DNA of 64,000 nucleotides, taken from contig NZ_GL476311.1 in the NCBI RefSeq assembly GCF_000148725.1, positions 379,501 through 443,500 on the forward strand, given 5' to 3'. Positions 1 to 9,056 of the stretch are shown piece after piece. Position numbers and translations under genes: made by a program. Below the pieces are notes generated by a model. The model had not been told where the DNA came from, did no database searches, and was given only the letters and a program-made list of their open reading frames with translations. Source of the stretch: Roseibium sp. TrichSKD4 (GTDB lineage Bacteria; Pseudomonadota; Alphaproteobacteria; Rhizobiales; Stappiaceae). Each line of letters starts with the position of its first letter. Position 1 is the first letter of the stretch.

Positions 1-1079
1 ATATGGAATGTTACGTTCTTGTTTGGGTTTTTGATGTCCGATAATTTAAAGGTGGAATATTCGCAGGATTTGCCAATCGGGGTGGCGGGTTCAAAGATTG
101 TCAGCCCTTCCTGAGTTTCGGTGATAAAGCTCTGTGCGGATTTTGGATTGTTCTTGAACTGACTCAAAAAACGTTTGCCTGCCCGTGCAACAGCTCCATC
201 AAAATGGGGAATGATTGCCATGCGGGAAAATATCTCCAGCAGATCTTCTGTGCCGGAGTTTAGCAGGCGATTGAGATAGGCGAGATTGCAGCATAGCTCA
301 CCTGTTTCTGCTTGCTCGATTGCCAGATAAATCAAAACGTTGGAAATAAACTGCCTGCCAACGCTGCGGAAGATTTTATTCTCGCCTGATGCTTCAAGCC
401 CTTCGGGAATAAGACACAAGGCGATTTCGCGCGCCTTGTCGAAAATATCTGCAGACTCTTTCTCAGCAAGATCAACCAGAATATCGCACGGGTTGAAGTC
501 ATCGCTTTGAATGCCGTGTGCTGCCATCAATCGATAAGGATCAATGCAAACCACATGGTGTTTCAGCTCTTGTGTCAAAAATCGATAGGTGGCAACGGCA
601 ATATCGACGCCTTTGGAGGTGATGATACGGTTATGGTGTTTGCCAAGTCCGACAGTCCAACCTTTGGAAAGGCTGGATGTCTTGCCTGCACCAGTGCCTG
701 CTGCAATCAATCCGTGACCGTCACCCTTGTAATAAATCAGTTCAGGGGCGGGTGAACCCATCAAATGACCCAGCATGAGGCCATTGCCGTCCTCGTTGTC
801 GGTGTGCAGGCCGAGTGAACGTGGATCATAGCCATTGAGCTGTTCTACTCGTCCATGAATGCCGCCGGGTTTGAGCAGGCGTTTCAAAGCAATGCCAACT
901 TGAACATCGCGAACCAATCGAAAGCTTGTCAAAAGCGCACAAAAAAGTGCGCCCCCACCAAAGAGATATAAGAGAACATCATGGGCCTCCATGGCCTTGA
1001 GCCCTTTATAGAGCCCAAAGCAGATGACAGCCGGTATGGCAGCAGCAAGCGCGCTGTCACTATTGGGGTTTTGTGACAT
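1..1079 (-). CDS. VirD4/TraG-type coupling protein, partial (C-terminus outside window)
   Basis: Reading from an ATG at 1079 towards position 1 gives an open frame of about 359 codons with no stop. The first 60 residues contain hydrophobic segments fitting a membrane anchor. A Walker A motif, GTGAGKT, lies near residue 127, followed by text typical of VirD4/TraG ATPases (a conserved KG-D region and ID-P). Coupling proteins bring the relaxase-DNA complex to the type IV secretion channel and sit at the inner membrane. The stop of the upstream gene is 3 bp away, so the two are co-transcribed. The Walker B region and C-terminal part are beyond the window, so length and integrity cannot be judged. 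Confidence 0.8.
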   Translation of the reverse strand, partial: MSQNPNSDSALAAAIPAVICFGLYKGLKAMEAHDVLLYLFGGGALFCALLTSFRLVRDVQVGIALKRLLKPGGIHGRVEQLNGYDPRSLGLHTDNEDGNGLMLGHLMGSPAPELIYYKGDGHGLIAAGTGAGKTSSLSKGWTVGLGKHHNRIITSKGVDIAVATYRFLTQELKHHVVCIDPYRLMAAHGIQSDDFNPCDILVDLAEKESADIFDKAREIALCLIPEGLEASGENKIFRSVGRQFISNVLIYLAIEQAETGELCCNLAYLNRLLNSGTEDLLEIFSRMAIIPHFDGAVARAGKRFLSQFKNNPKSAQSFITETQEGLTIFEPATPIGKSCEYSTFKLSDIKNPNKNVTFH

Positions 1080-1082
1080 GAT

Positions 1083-1574
1083 CTACCGCCCACCATGTTC
1101 CTGATCGTGAGATTGATCATGGGAAGGCACAATGCCCTGCTGATCCATTTTCACAACTTCCCGGATATTTTGATCAGTCTGTCTGGTAATCTGATCGCGG
1201 TAATATTGTTCGCGTTCACTTACCATTCGCTCAGCGGAGTTGCTGATTTCGTCATAGACAACTTGTTTAGCTTGAGGATCAGACGGGATCGGTTGCGGCG
1301 ATGAGAAGTAGTCCTGCATCAACCGGTCTTTTTCTTTCAGCACACGAAACTCGTGGCTGCGTTCCTGATTTCTGGTCTCAGTTTGGAGACGGCTTTCCTC
1401 AAGCTTTAGAAGATCGTTGACGGTTTTTTGAGCTTCGGGGGATGCTTTGGCGATGTCTGCGCCAAGCTTTGCATCCTGATTGAAGCGAGCCTCAATTTTG
1501 GCAGTTCCATCAAGCCCTTGGCGCTTGAAGTTGGCATCCTGTTTCTGGAATTTGGTATCATTCTTGTCAGACAT
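1083..1574 (-). CDS. hypothetical coiled-coil protein of the transfer module
   Basis: A 163-residue, very hydrophilic protein rich in Gln, Glu, Arg and Asp, with long heptad-like stretches (about residues 40-140) predicting coiled coil. It has no signal peptide and no membrane segment. The ATG is preceded by GGAG at about 7 bp. It sits directly upstream of the coupling-protein gene with a 3-bp gap, so it is probably an accessory relaxosome or coupling factor, which is inference from position only. I recognise no named family. Confidence 0.6.
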   Translation of the reverse strand: MSDKNDTKFQKQDANFKRQGLDGTAKIEARFNQDAKLGADIAKASPEAQKTVNDLLKLEESRLQTETRNQERSHEFRVLKEKDRLMQDYFSSPQPIPSDPQAKQVVYDEISNSAERMVSEREQYYRDQITRQTDQNIREVVKMDQQGIVPSHDQSHDQEHGGR

Positions 1575-1611
1575 GAAATGGCTCCATTCATTTGAAGAGA
1601 AAGGATTTGAG

Positions 1612-1899
1612 ATGCTTGATGAGAAAAACCAAACGGGTGCATCCCGTGATAACCCGAATGATCAATTGAAAGAGGAGGTCCTGGATCACCTTGCCAACTG
1701 GCGGCAGAATTGTGATCTGGAAGGACAGGATTTTGGGGGTGTGGTGTTATCTGCTGTATTGCAACACATTCATCAGACAGATGGTGTTGAGAGCCGTATT
1801 CAGTTCAGCCAATATCTGGCGGGAAACGCCCATGACACACTGCTGGATATTGTTGATGCTCTGAGACGGGATGCGAAATCCAATAAACGGCTGCATTAG
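1612..1899 (+). CDS. small hypothetical protein, divergent from transfer genes
   Basis: A 95-residue acidic protein. The frame stays open upstream to 1480, inside the opposite-strand gene, but the ATG at 1612 has a good ribosome site (GAGAAAGGA, 6 bp upstream), so the shorter form is chosen. It contains helical segments and no recognisable motif. Only 37 bp separate it from the divergent gene starting at 1574, so both promoters must overlap, which suggests a local regulator or partner of the transfer operon. The function is unknown. Confidence 0.5.
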   Translation: MLDEKNQTGASRDNPNDQLKEEVLDHLANWRQNCDLEGQDFGGVVLSAVLQHIHQTDGVESRIQFSQYLAGNAHDTLLDIVDALRRDAKSNKRLH

Positions 1900-1987
1900 T
1901 GCATGCGTGGCTGAAGTGGAGACCGCTTTGTCTTCCGAACACCCGATTTACGTCCCGCCCAACGAGCGGGACATAAAAATTCGCGGG

Positions 1988-2332
1988 TCAACCTTTAAGC
2001 TGCTCCAGTTCTTCCAGAACACTTGCGTGTTTGTGGAGAAGGTCGAAATAAAGATGTTTCCAGTACCCGGCGGTCTTTCGAGGTGCTGGCAAAATGACTT
2101 CAACGAGAGGGGTGTTCTTGCCAGTTTTCTTTACGTGGAGTGCAGCAGCTTCTCGCGCCAGTTCCCCCAAAGGGCACTTGGCGCAATGGCTTACGCCATT
2201 GCCTAAATCTATGATGTCTCCATGAGCGCCGTGGCATTCCCCGCCACAGATCAATCGTTTTTTTGCTGCTTTTCGGTTGGCGCTTTCCTCAAAGCCATGC
2301 GAGGAATTTGTGTGATGATCATTGTTCTTCAT
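1988..2332 (-). CDS. hypothetical zinc-ribbon-like protein
   Basis: A 114-residue basic protein. Residues about 29-54 hold a C-x3-C ... H-x-x-C-x2-C arrangement (CGGEC, then HCAKC) that could bind one zinc ion. The C-terminal third is helical. GGAG stands 8 bp before the ATG. It converges with the gene ending at 1899. It lies in the transfer region on the strand of the transfer genes and may be part of that module; no family is recognised. Confidence 0.5.
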   Translation of the reverse strand: MKNNDHHTNSSHGFEESANRKAAKKRLICGGECHGAHGDIIDLGNGVSHCAKCPLGELAREAAALHVKKTGKNTPLVEVILPAPRKTAGYWKHLYFDLLHKHASVLEELEQLKG

Positions 2333-2500
2333 GCGCTGTCTCCATCGAATGTGTGATGGGAAAACGCTCTCAAATCCAATCTGGGTAAATCGAGCCTCCG
2401 AAACCGGGTAGAAAACCCTAATATATGGGTAATTAATTGAATTAATTACGTAAAGTACAATATTTTTGCGCCCGGCGGAGTAAAATGATATATTAATGAG
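2333..2500. promoter_or_regulatory. AT-rich intergenic region with 19-bp perfect palindrome
   Basis: This divergent intergenic region separates the zinc-ribbon gene (left) from the repeat protein (right). Positions 2430-2448 read TAATTAATTGAATTAATTA, a perfect inverted repeat of 9 bp arms around one G. Such a site is typical of a dimeric regulator, but no cognate regulator is identified. AT content is clearly higher than in the flanking genes. Confidence 0.5.
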
Positions 2501-3022
2501 GTGAATTTAAATCGTAACGAGACTGAACTGGAAGCTCTTGAGCTTCGCGTAAAAATCGAAATTGACCCAAAATCAAATCAGGTTGTTTCAGAGCGTTACC
2601 TATTGGGCGAGCTCCTTCATCGACCCGGCGGATTGCCAGCCTTGATCAAATATGATCCGTTATCAGGCAAAACCATTCAAGAAGAGTATCGTGAATACGG
2701 CGAACTGCACCGAGTTGGTGGCCCAGCCCTCATTGAGATAAATTCACAATCTGATATTCGCTCCAGGGAAGTGTATTACATTCACGGTTCCATGCATCGT
2801 GATGGGGATCAAAATCCAGCATATATTGCGCGGCATCCAACAAAAGGGCATTCGATATCAAAATGGTATGTGTGGGATGGGCGATGGCATCGAGAAAATG
2901 GTCCCGCCAAAATATTCTATGACTATGAGACAGGCGTGGAAATCCAAAGTTCCTATTTCGTCAACGGCAAAGAGTTGCCCGAAAATAAAGTAAAACATAC
3001 TGTTCAAGACGTAACGCCGTAA
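2501..3022 (+). CDS. HRxxGPA-type (MORN-like) repeat protein
   Basis: A 173-residue protein starting at GTG; upstream ATGs in this frame are blocked by a stop. It consists almost wholly of about four units of 35-40 residues with the pattern Y-x-x-x-G-x-L/W-H-R-x-x-G-x-PA (for example GELHRVGGPA and GRWHRENGPA). Related beta-hairpin repeats occur in YwqK/MORN-like proteins and in many phage and symbiont proteins of unknown role. There is no signal peptide. It stands alone between the palindrome region and the caspase cluster, about 100 bp upstream of the latter. Its function is unknown; a peptide- or protein-binding scaffold or toxin neutraliser is possible. Confidence 0.65.
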   Translation: MNLNRNETELEALELRVKIEIDPKSNQVVSERYLLGELLHRPGGLPALIKYDPLSGKTIQEEYREYGELHRVGGPALIEINSQSDIRSREVYYIHGSMHRDGDQNPAYIARHPTKGHSISKWYVWDGRWHRENGPAKIFYDYETGVEIQSSYFVNGKELPENKVKHTVQDVTP

Positions 3023-3122
3023 CGTTTAGGTGCTTTCCAGCCCCAAGAAGTTGGCAACTTCGAGACGCTGATCTTTATGCACGCTACGTCATGGATTAAA
3101 ACGATAATCAAATGGAAGTGCC

Positions 3123-4292
3123 ATGCATTATGTGGATTTTTCCAGCGAAGTTGAGCCGTTCGTCATAGTTAAGAAGGATCAGTTCAGGAAAGAAATTTAC
3201 CAGCAAATCCTCCATTTGAACATCAAGCCGAAGCAATATGACGATTTCTTTCGCTTTGACGACTATAAAACAAACCTTGATTGGGGCAGTGCAGGGTTAA
3301 AGAGCCTGGTCGACAATTTTCGGAGCAATAAAGGCGACATCAATAAGGCAATAGCCTTTTATTTCATGTTTCATCATGTCGAGCCTTATTTTCCTGCAGC
3401 CCGCAATCTTGATTTTTACCTGTTTGGTGATGGAGCTCATATCGGTTCCAAATTCTTCGACAAGGGCTTTGGAAATTTACCCAGCCAAAGAGCCCTTATG
3501 CAGGGCTCTTCAATAACGTCCAATCAGGAAAACCCTTCCTTCGCTAAGGACAATCTTCACCAAAGCGATTTAAGCGAACACAAGGAGGCCTCTGCCGCTA
3601 CTGCCGAAGCGGGCAGGGGGAAGCGTTTTCGACTGCATAGGTTTTTCAAAGGCGTTTTTATTGCCTCGCCTTCATGGGTTTCAGCATTTATTGTTCTAAT
3701 TGCCATCATCGGATCTTTTGCGGCCTTCAAGTCCCTCTCAAGAGTTTCGCCAAACGAGCTGGGTGACAGCAACGGCTTGTCCGAGAGAGTACAGCTCAAG
3801 ATTGATGTGAAGGCCACAACTGTCCAGGTTGGCGATGACCTCAAATTTGCGATCTCATCAAACCGGAAGTGCGAAGTTCAGATATTCTATATTACATCTG
3901 AATTTGGTGTCCGATCATTTCCGCCCAAGCTGATTGGTGGGTCTTATTTAGAGCCCAATAAGGAAAGAAGCATACCGCGTTCCGGGTGGGGAACCGTTCA
4001 ATTCACGAAACCTGGCAATGAGGAAGTGCTGGTTGTGATTTGTCGAGTTGGCGGTTTGCGCGGGGCCAGACTATCCGTGGAACGAGCCAAACAACTCTTG
4101 AACGAGTATCAGGCCATAACTTCAGCGGGCATGTCCCAATATCTGGTTGAGGGCACATATTTGGATATTGACCCTTCTAAGGACATCCAATTTCTGGAGC
4201 TTGATGATGAGGTGCAATCAGACCTTCTTGGAAGCATTGCTATCGAGACTGTACGCTTTAAAGTTTTGCCATGGCAAAAAGGCAGGGAATGA
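3123..4292 (+). CDS. membrane protein with C-terminal DUF4384-like domain, caspase partner
   Basis: A 389-residue protein. Residues 1-120 form an unrecognised soluble domain, 121-180 a low-complexity linker ending in basic residues, and 184-204 a single transmembrane helix. By the positive-inside rule the N-terminus is cytoplasmic and the C-terminus periplasmic. Residues about 222-320 match the DUF4384 pattern (VQVGDDLKFAISSN, an F-PP step, then IPRSGW and PGNEEVLVV). DUF4384 is usually fused to C14 caspase domains. Here the caspase is the next gene, 6 bp downstream, so the two parts look split over two polypeptides. The ATG has GGAAG 5 bp upstream. Its role is inferred to be sensing or regulating the peptidase. 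Confidence 0.7.
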   Translation: MHYVDFSSEVEPFVIVKKDQFRKEIYQQILHLNIKPKQYDDFFRFDDYKTNLDWGSAGLKSLVDNFRSNKGDINKAIAFYFMFHHVEPYFPAARNLDFYLFGDGAHIGSKFFDKGFGNLPSQRALMQGSSITSNQENPSFAKDNLHQSDLSEHKEASAATAEAGRGKRFRLHRFFKGVFIASPSWVSAFIVLIAIIGSFAAFKSLSRVSPNELGDSNGLSERVQLKIDVKATTVQVGDDLKFAISSNRKCEVQIFYITSEFGVRSFPPKLIGGSYLEPNKERSIPRSGWGTVQFTKPGNEEVLVVICRVGGLRGARLSVERAKQLLNEYQAITSAGMSQYLVEGTYLDIDPSKDIQFLELDDEVQSDLLGSIAIETVRFKVLPWQKGRE

Positions 4293-4298
4293 TTACTC

Positions 4299-5627
4299 AT
4301 GCTAAGAGGCTGGATTGATTTAGAGGCCGTTCGCAAGGCCATTTTGATCTCAACTATGATCCTGACCTTCCAGTTTCTTGCTGATCTGGCACATGCAGAG
4401 CGCCATGCGCTCGTTATCGGTAATGACGCCTATCTGAATGTCACACCACTCACACGTGCGGTTAAAGATGCTGAGGAAGTCACCAAAGCTCTTGAATTTT
4501 GGGAATTTGAGGTACTTTTTGAGAAAAATCTGACCCGTATTCAATTTTATCAGACGTTACAGAAGTTCGTTGATCGGGTGGAAACGGGTGATGAAGTTGT
4601 CTTTTTCTTTTCAGGGCATGGCGTTGGGATTGACCAGAAGAATTACCTTCTGCCAATCGATGTTCCCGATCTTGGTCACAAATACAGTCTTGCCCTTGAA
4701 GATGAAGCGCGGACCGTCTCCAGTATTTTAAAGCGCATTCGCGATAAGGGCACCCGCATCAATATTTTCATCATCGATGCGTGTCGGAACAATCCGTTTT
4801 CTTCTGAAGGATCAAAGGGTGGCAACTTGCCTTTTGGTTTGATCGGCAATGACCCACCGCACGGATCAGTGATTATTCATTCTGCTGCACCGGGTAAACT
4901 GGCCTATGAGAAAATCACTGGCAAAGATGATAACGACAAGAACTCCTTATTTGTTCGCTCACTCGTTCCCCTTTTAAAAAATCCCCAACTGTCAATTCTG
5001 GACATTGGGGAGTATGTCAAAGGCTTTACCAACTCCCATGCCAACGAAATGGGTTTAAGTCAGGTTCCGGAGGTGCGGAATCGTCTTTTGGGGCATTATT
5101 TTTTTAATCCCGATTTGGACCAAGAATATAGAAGCATCATCGCAAAAGGAAAAATTCCGGAATTCAGAGGCCCGACCATCGAAGAGTTTTCTGCTGCCAG
5201 CCGCAATATTGCACGCGCCCAGCCAAAGGCTACTGAGGAAACTGTTACACCAAAAAAGAGAATCAAGACCCCGGAGCAGCCCCTTGATCATTCGCCAACG
5301 TCAGACGATGTCAGCAAACTTCAAGCAACATTGATGAGTTTGGTTTATCCAAGATTGGCTATTGACGGGAAATATGGGCCAAAATCAGAAAAAGCACTTC
5401 AGCGCTATCTGGATGCTAGAAAGCTGACCGCCCTGAAATGGGCTGACAATCACTCAGAAATCTTGACTGATCTGGAAGCCAATCAGGATATCGTGGCCAA
5501 ACTATTTCAAAAAGCACCACCAAAGACATCATCTCTGACTTCCGGCGCAAGCTCCAAATCCAGAAGGCCGACAAATAAATCATGTTCGTATTCAGGCTTC
5601 AGCTTGAACGGGAAACCAGTTTGCTGA
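4299..5627 (+). CDS. secreted caspase-like peptidase (C14) with C-terminal peptidoglycan-binding-like region
   Basis: A 442-residue protein. An N-terminal hydrophobic stretch (about 13-33, ending AHA) acts as signal peptide. The caspase fold follows: ALVIGNDAY (38-45), FFFSGHG with catalytic His107, and IFIIDACRNNPF with catalytic Cys162. Both catalytic residues are present, so activity is expected. Residues about 340-400 (RLAIDGKYGPKSEKALQRYL) resemble the putative peptidoglycan-binding domain 1, and the tail is Ser/Lys/Cys-rich. It probably acts in the periplasm. It is translationally coupled to the DUF4384-type gene upstream. Known relatives serve in stress responses, development or anti-phage cell death; which applies here is unknown. 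Confidence 0.85.
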   Translation: MLRGWIDLEAVRKAILISTMILTFQFLADLAHAERHALVIGNDAYLNVTPLTRAVKDAEEVTKALEFWEFEVLFEKNLTRIQFYQTLQKFVDRVETGDEVVFFFSGHGVGIDQKNYLLPIDVPDLGHKYSLALEDEARTVSSILKRIRDKGTRINIFIIDACRNNPFSSEGSKGGNLPFGLIGNDPPHGSVIIHSAAPGKLAYEKITGKDDNDKNSLFVRSLVPLLKNPQLSILDIGEYVKGFTNSHANEMGLSQVPEVRNRLLGHYFFNPDLDQEYRSIIAKGKIPEFRGPTIEEFSAASRNIARAQPKATEETVTPKKRIKTPEQPLDHSPTSDDVSKLQATLMSLVYPRLAIDGKYGPKSEKALQRYLDARKLTALKWADNHSEILTDLEANQDIVAKLFQKAPPKTSSLTSGASSKSRRPTNKSCSYSGFSLNGKPVC

Positions 5628-5686
5628 TCTGCTCAAATTCAAGGATTGTTGGTGCGATGGTAACAGGCTGGGCAAGAGGAGATTTC

Positions 5687-6118
5687 ATGTTTCGGAGACT
5701 TTCACCTTTCAGAACAGGCGTTCAAATCCTCGCGGCAATCGTATTGCTCGTCACAAGTACTGTTTCTGATGCGCAAGCCAGAACCTTCAAACAGACCGTT
5801 GCATCGGGAAAAACAACTTTGGTGAATTGGCATCACCGCATTCGTCAAGACTGCAAAATCCAGCCAATCTCGCTCGATATTGTCAAACAACCCCAAAACG
5901 GTGTCGTCACCGCCAAATTGTCAAGAAGGAAACTGGACAGGAAAACGGCAGGAAACTTGCGACACTGTTATGGTAAAACAGCTGTGTTCATCGAGGTTTA
6001 TTACAAGTCCAACAAGGGGTTTAAAGGCAAAGACAGCTTTAGTTACAAGAGGGTCAGCCCGCAAAGCAACGACAAGTGGAACCGCCATGTTGTGAAAATG
6101 AATATTACTGTCAAATGA
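5687..6118 (+). CDS. secreted beta-rich protein of the caspase cluster
   Basis: A 143-residue protein. The frame is open further upstream, but the ATG at 5687 has AAGAGGAG in the right place and begins a clean signal peptide (hydrophobic 11-24, then DAQA). The mature part ends in a pattern seen in small Ig-like periplasmic proteins: QPQNGVV ... YYKSNKGFKGKDSFSY, the P-NG-V plus GF-G-D-F-Y signature. Two cysteines could form a disulfide. It lies 59 bp after the caspase gene on the same strand and is probably a third periplasmic member or substrate of the set; this is inference. Confidence 0.6.
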   Translation: MFRRLSPFRTGVQILAAIVLLVTSTVSDAQARTFKQTVASGKTTLVNWHHRIRQDCKIQPISLDIVKQPQNGVVTAKLSRRKLDRKTAGNLRHCYGKTAVFIEVYYKSNKGFKGKDSFSYKRVSPQSNDKWNRHVVKMNITVK

Positions 6119-6248
6119 GGCTATGACATTCTACCAATGTGGCTCACCTCAAAAAGGGTGCATCAAAGGGCAGGTGACAACAACAAAAAGTTGTGACGGA
6201 AGAGTGCGCATATTTGAAGAATATTGAGATCGATGCCGATTTGAAGGT

Positions 6249-9032
6249 TCAATGTTCCAGTTCGCGCTCATAAAAGGGGCTGGGTTTATTGTCTGGCCCG
6301 TGCCCGGATCTGGGGCCGTCTGAATGAGCATAAATTCGCAGATCCTGTCTGTGCCTTGTCATGGCGACATAGGAAAGATGCTGATCCATCGTGCGGGATT
6401 TGAGTACAAAAGCATGATCAACGGTTGCACCTTGAGATTTATGGACAGTGGTTGCATAGCCGTGATCGAAAGATGAAAACCGCTTTGTATCAAAGGTGAC
6501 TGAGCGGGGTGATTTGGTGTTCTCTGCATTGTCCAACTGGACTGTGATTTTGTCACCATCAATTTCAGTGACCAGACCAAGCATACCGTTTTTGACATTG
6601 AGATCATAATCATTGCGTGTGATCAGGACCCGGTCGCCTTTGGCAAAGACGCGTTTGCCAAAATCCGTATCAAACACACGCTCATTTTCTAGCTCACCTG
6701 CCGAGTGCCGCGCGGAGCGAATGGCATTGTTGATCGCAAAAACATCCTGCCTACGATGGGCTAAAGCCATCCGGGATTTACCTTCGCCATGGAGTTCCCA
6801 GTCAATCATGTAATCTTCCACCAGAGCAGATATAGCATCATGCTCAGATTGGGCATGTTCTACCTTGCCCTGGTCTTCATAGGATTTGATGGCCTTTTCG
6901 GTCTCACCATGCGCCAGATCAAGCGTAGCGGCTTTTTGCCAAGCTGACTTTTGACGCCGGATTTCAGTGAGTTCTACAAAACCGGTTTTCCCTGCAATGT
7001 CCTTGAAGGGTGTTCCCGCTTGGATAGGTTGGAGTTGTTCAGGATCACCAACCAGAACAAGTTTAGCTTTTTGCGCCCGCACATGTTTGGCAATTCGTGC
7101 TAATTGCGCGGTCCCAACCATACCGGCTTCATCAATGACAAGAATGTCTCCGGCTTTAAGGTGGTTGTTGCCATTTTTCCAACCATGCTCCCAGGAATGC
7201 AAGGTTCGGCTGGCAATGCCAGAAGATGATTGTAAGCTATCTGCAGCCTTGCCCGCCAAAGCCCCACCGATAACGCGATAGCCTTGGCGTTCCCACGCAT
7301 CCCGCGCCGCGTTGAGCATCGTCGATTTACCCGCACCCGCCAGACCAACAACACAAGCGATTTGCCTGCGATTGAGCACATGCTCAATTGCGGCACATTG
7401 TTCATCACTGAGATTTACGCCAGCCATTTTTTGCAATTGCTTATTCTGTCTATTGACACCCGCCTGCATATGCTTGCGTTCCACTCCATAGGCTTTGTTC
7501 GATGAAAGGAATGAAGCCGTATCCATCAATTGCCTGTCTTGTTGCTGATAGCTCCGCGTTGTGAATCTGAGATCGGTTTCTGCTTTTCCGTTCACGAGGA
7601 TCAATTCTGACGAAGCCAGGGCGCTGTCAACAGCACAGCGAAGCTGTTCAGGACCGCAAATATATTCAGACAATTTGCGAAGGATATCATTGCGTGAGAA
7701 TTCAGCGTGGGTTTCACAGAGCAAGCGCAGCACATAATCAGGTGATCGCTCAATCTGGGACTTGTGAAATGCAAAATTAGGGTCAGCGAGGCGTTTGAAT
7801 TCGTCCTTTGCAACGGGTGAATAAACCAATGGCTGGATCGAATTGCGTTGGCGTTTTAATTCGGCGATCTGTGAGCGGAGCTTCCGCAGTTCCAAGCGCT
7901 GCTCTTCACTCTGGTATTGGCGTTCTGCCGTAAATTGATCTTCGAGCACCTGAAGTGCTTCTTGACGTGCTCGCAGCAGTTTCTTGCGATTGCCAACTGC
8001 CCATTGCCATAAACGACGAAGTGGAGATTGAGACCGCTTAAATGTCTCGATTTCCTCTTTCCGCTGTTTTTGCTGCTGCTCTCGTAAATCAACACGGGCT
8101 TTTCTGTGAGATTGGATCAGATCATTTTTGGCCGCTTCCAGATCAGTAATTTGCTGATCAAGATGAATGATGAGAGGATCAGGCTTTGCTGATACGTTTT
8201 TGAATTCCGAGAATGGCGAAACATCATTATTCCGAGGCGCATTTTCAGAGTTTAACCGCGACAGAGCCTCTTCTATCGAAGGCAAAAGCTCAGGATCGCC
8301 CAGACGCAGTTTCAAGAGTTTTGGCTTTACATTCAGCCAACGACTTAGGGAATAAATCTTGCCGTCCTTGTCGATGGCGACGAAGCCCCGGCGGTCCCCG
8401 CGGCAGAGCTGAAAGTCATACTCCTTCAATGCCGCTTCAAAGGAGGCTTTGTTATCAGATTTCGCCCAGCATTCCTTCAAGACGGCCTTGATTTCTTGCG
8501 GGCAGCGCTTGGCGCGCTTGGCAACCTGATATTCTTCCAGGGAATAATTGAGGGGATCGGAGAGTTTGCGGTCAACGTGGCCTTGAGGTAACTCCCAACC
8601 ATGTTGCAAAAACAACTCCCGTGACAAATCACAGAGCCGGTCCTTGAAGAAGGATAGATTAATCGCTGTCATTGAACCCGCATGAATGCGTGACACGACC
8701 AAATGAGCATGACGTCTTGCATGCTTTTCATGAAAAATCACGACGTGAGGCTGGTCTGCCAGCCCCAAACGCTTCATGGCCTGTGCAATAGCTACCTCAA
8801 AATCGGCATTGCTGACATTTGCTTCTTCTGGCGGTGATAAGGACAATGAGAACAAATATTGCTTACAATTGGTCGCCTGAGCAGCTGCCCTGATTTCCTG
8901 GAAAGCGCCAGCGACATCATTGGAAATAAATCCATTGATGGCATGCACTTCAATATGGTCATTGTCATCAGCGTTCGTGAGGTGAGCAGCCAACGCTGCA
9001 TCACCTCCACGCTGGGAAGCTTTCAAGATCAT
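6249..9032 (-). CDS. relaxase fused to RecD/TraI-like helicase
   Basis: A 927-residue protein. Residues 1-160 are a mobilization-nuclease domain of the VirD2/MobA type; the metal-binding motif is HEKHARRHAH (His101, His104, His108, His110). No tyrosine occurs before residue 59, although this class normally has its nucleophile near the N-terminus. Residues about 290-410 are strongly charged coiled coil. A superfamily-1 helicase follows: Walker A GLAGAGKST at about 562-571, DEAG box (VIDEAGM), then GDPEQLQP and a C-terminal VHKSQGATVD motif. It would nick oriT and unwind the transferred strand. It lies 24 bp after the MobC-like gene in the same direction. Confidence 0.85.
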   Translation of the reverse strand: MILKASQRGGDAALAAHLTNADDNDHIEVHAINGFISNDVAGAFQEIRAAAQATNCKQYLFSLSLSPPEEANVSNADFEVAIAQAMKRLGLADQPHVVIFHEKHARRHAHLVVSRIHAGSMTAINLSFFKDRLCDLSRELFLQHGWELPQGHVDRKLSDPLNYSLEEYQVAKRAKRCPQEIKAVLKECWAKSDNKASFEAALKEYDFQLCRGDRRGFVAIDKDGKIYSLSRWLNVKPKLLKLRLGDPELLPSIEEALSRLNSENAPRNNDVSPFSEFKNVSAKPDPLIIHLDQQITDLEAAKNDLIQSHRKARVDLREQQQKQRKEEIETFKRSQSPLRRLWQWAVGNRKKLLRARQEALQVLEDQFTAERQYQSEEQRLELRKLRSQIAELKRQRNSIQPLVYSPVAKDEFKRLADPNFAFHKSQIERSPDYVLRLLCETHAEFSRNDILRKLSEYICGPEQLRCAVDSALASSELILVNGKAETDLRFTTRSYQQQDRQLMDTASFLSSNKAYGVERKHMQAGVNRQNKQLQKMAGVNLSDEQCAAIEHVLNRRQIACVVGLAGAGKSTMLNAARDAWERQGYRVIGGALAGKAADSLQSSSGIASRTLHSWEHGWKNGNNHLKAGDILVIDEAGMVGTAQLARIAKHVRAQKAKLVLVGDPEQLQPIQAGTPFKDIAGKTGFVELTEIRRQKSAWQKAATLDLAHGETEKAIKSYEDQGKVEHAQSEHDAISALVEDYMIDWELHGEGKSRMALAHRRQDVFAINNAIRSARHSAGELENERVFDTDFGKRVFAKGDRVLITRNDYDLNVKNGMLGLVTEIDGDKITVQLDNAENTKSPRSVTFDTKRFSSFDHGYATTVHKSQGATVDHAFVLKSRTMDQHLSYVAMTRHRQDLRIYAHSDGPRSGHGPDNKPSPFYERELEH

Positions 9033-9056
9033 AGGCGTTTCATTGGGTGGTTGAGT

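Noticed and set aside
1871-2206. Plus-strand frame (111 codons)
   Set aside because: Mostly antisense to the zinc-ribbon-like gene, which has a better start and CxxC pairs.
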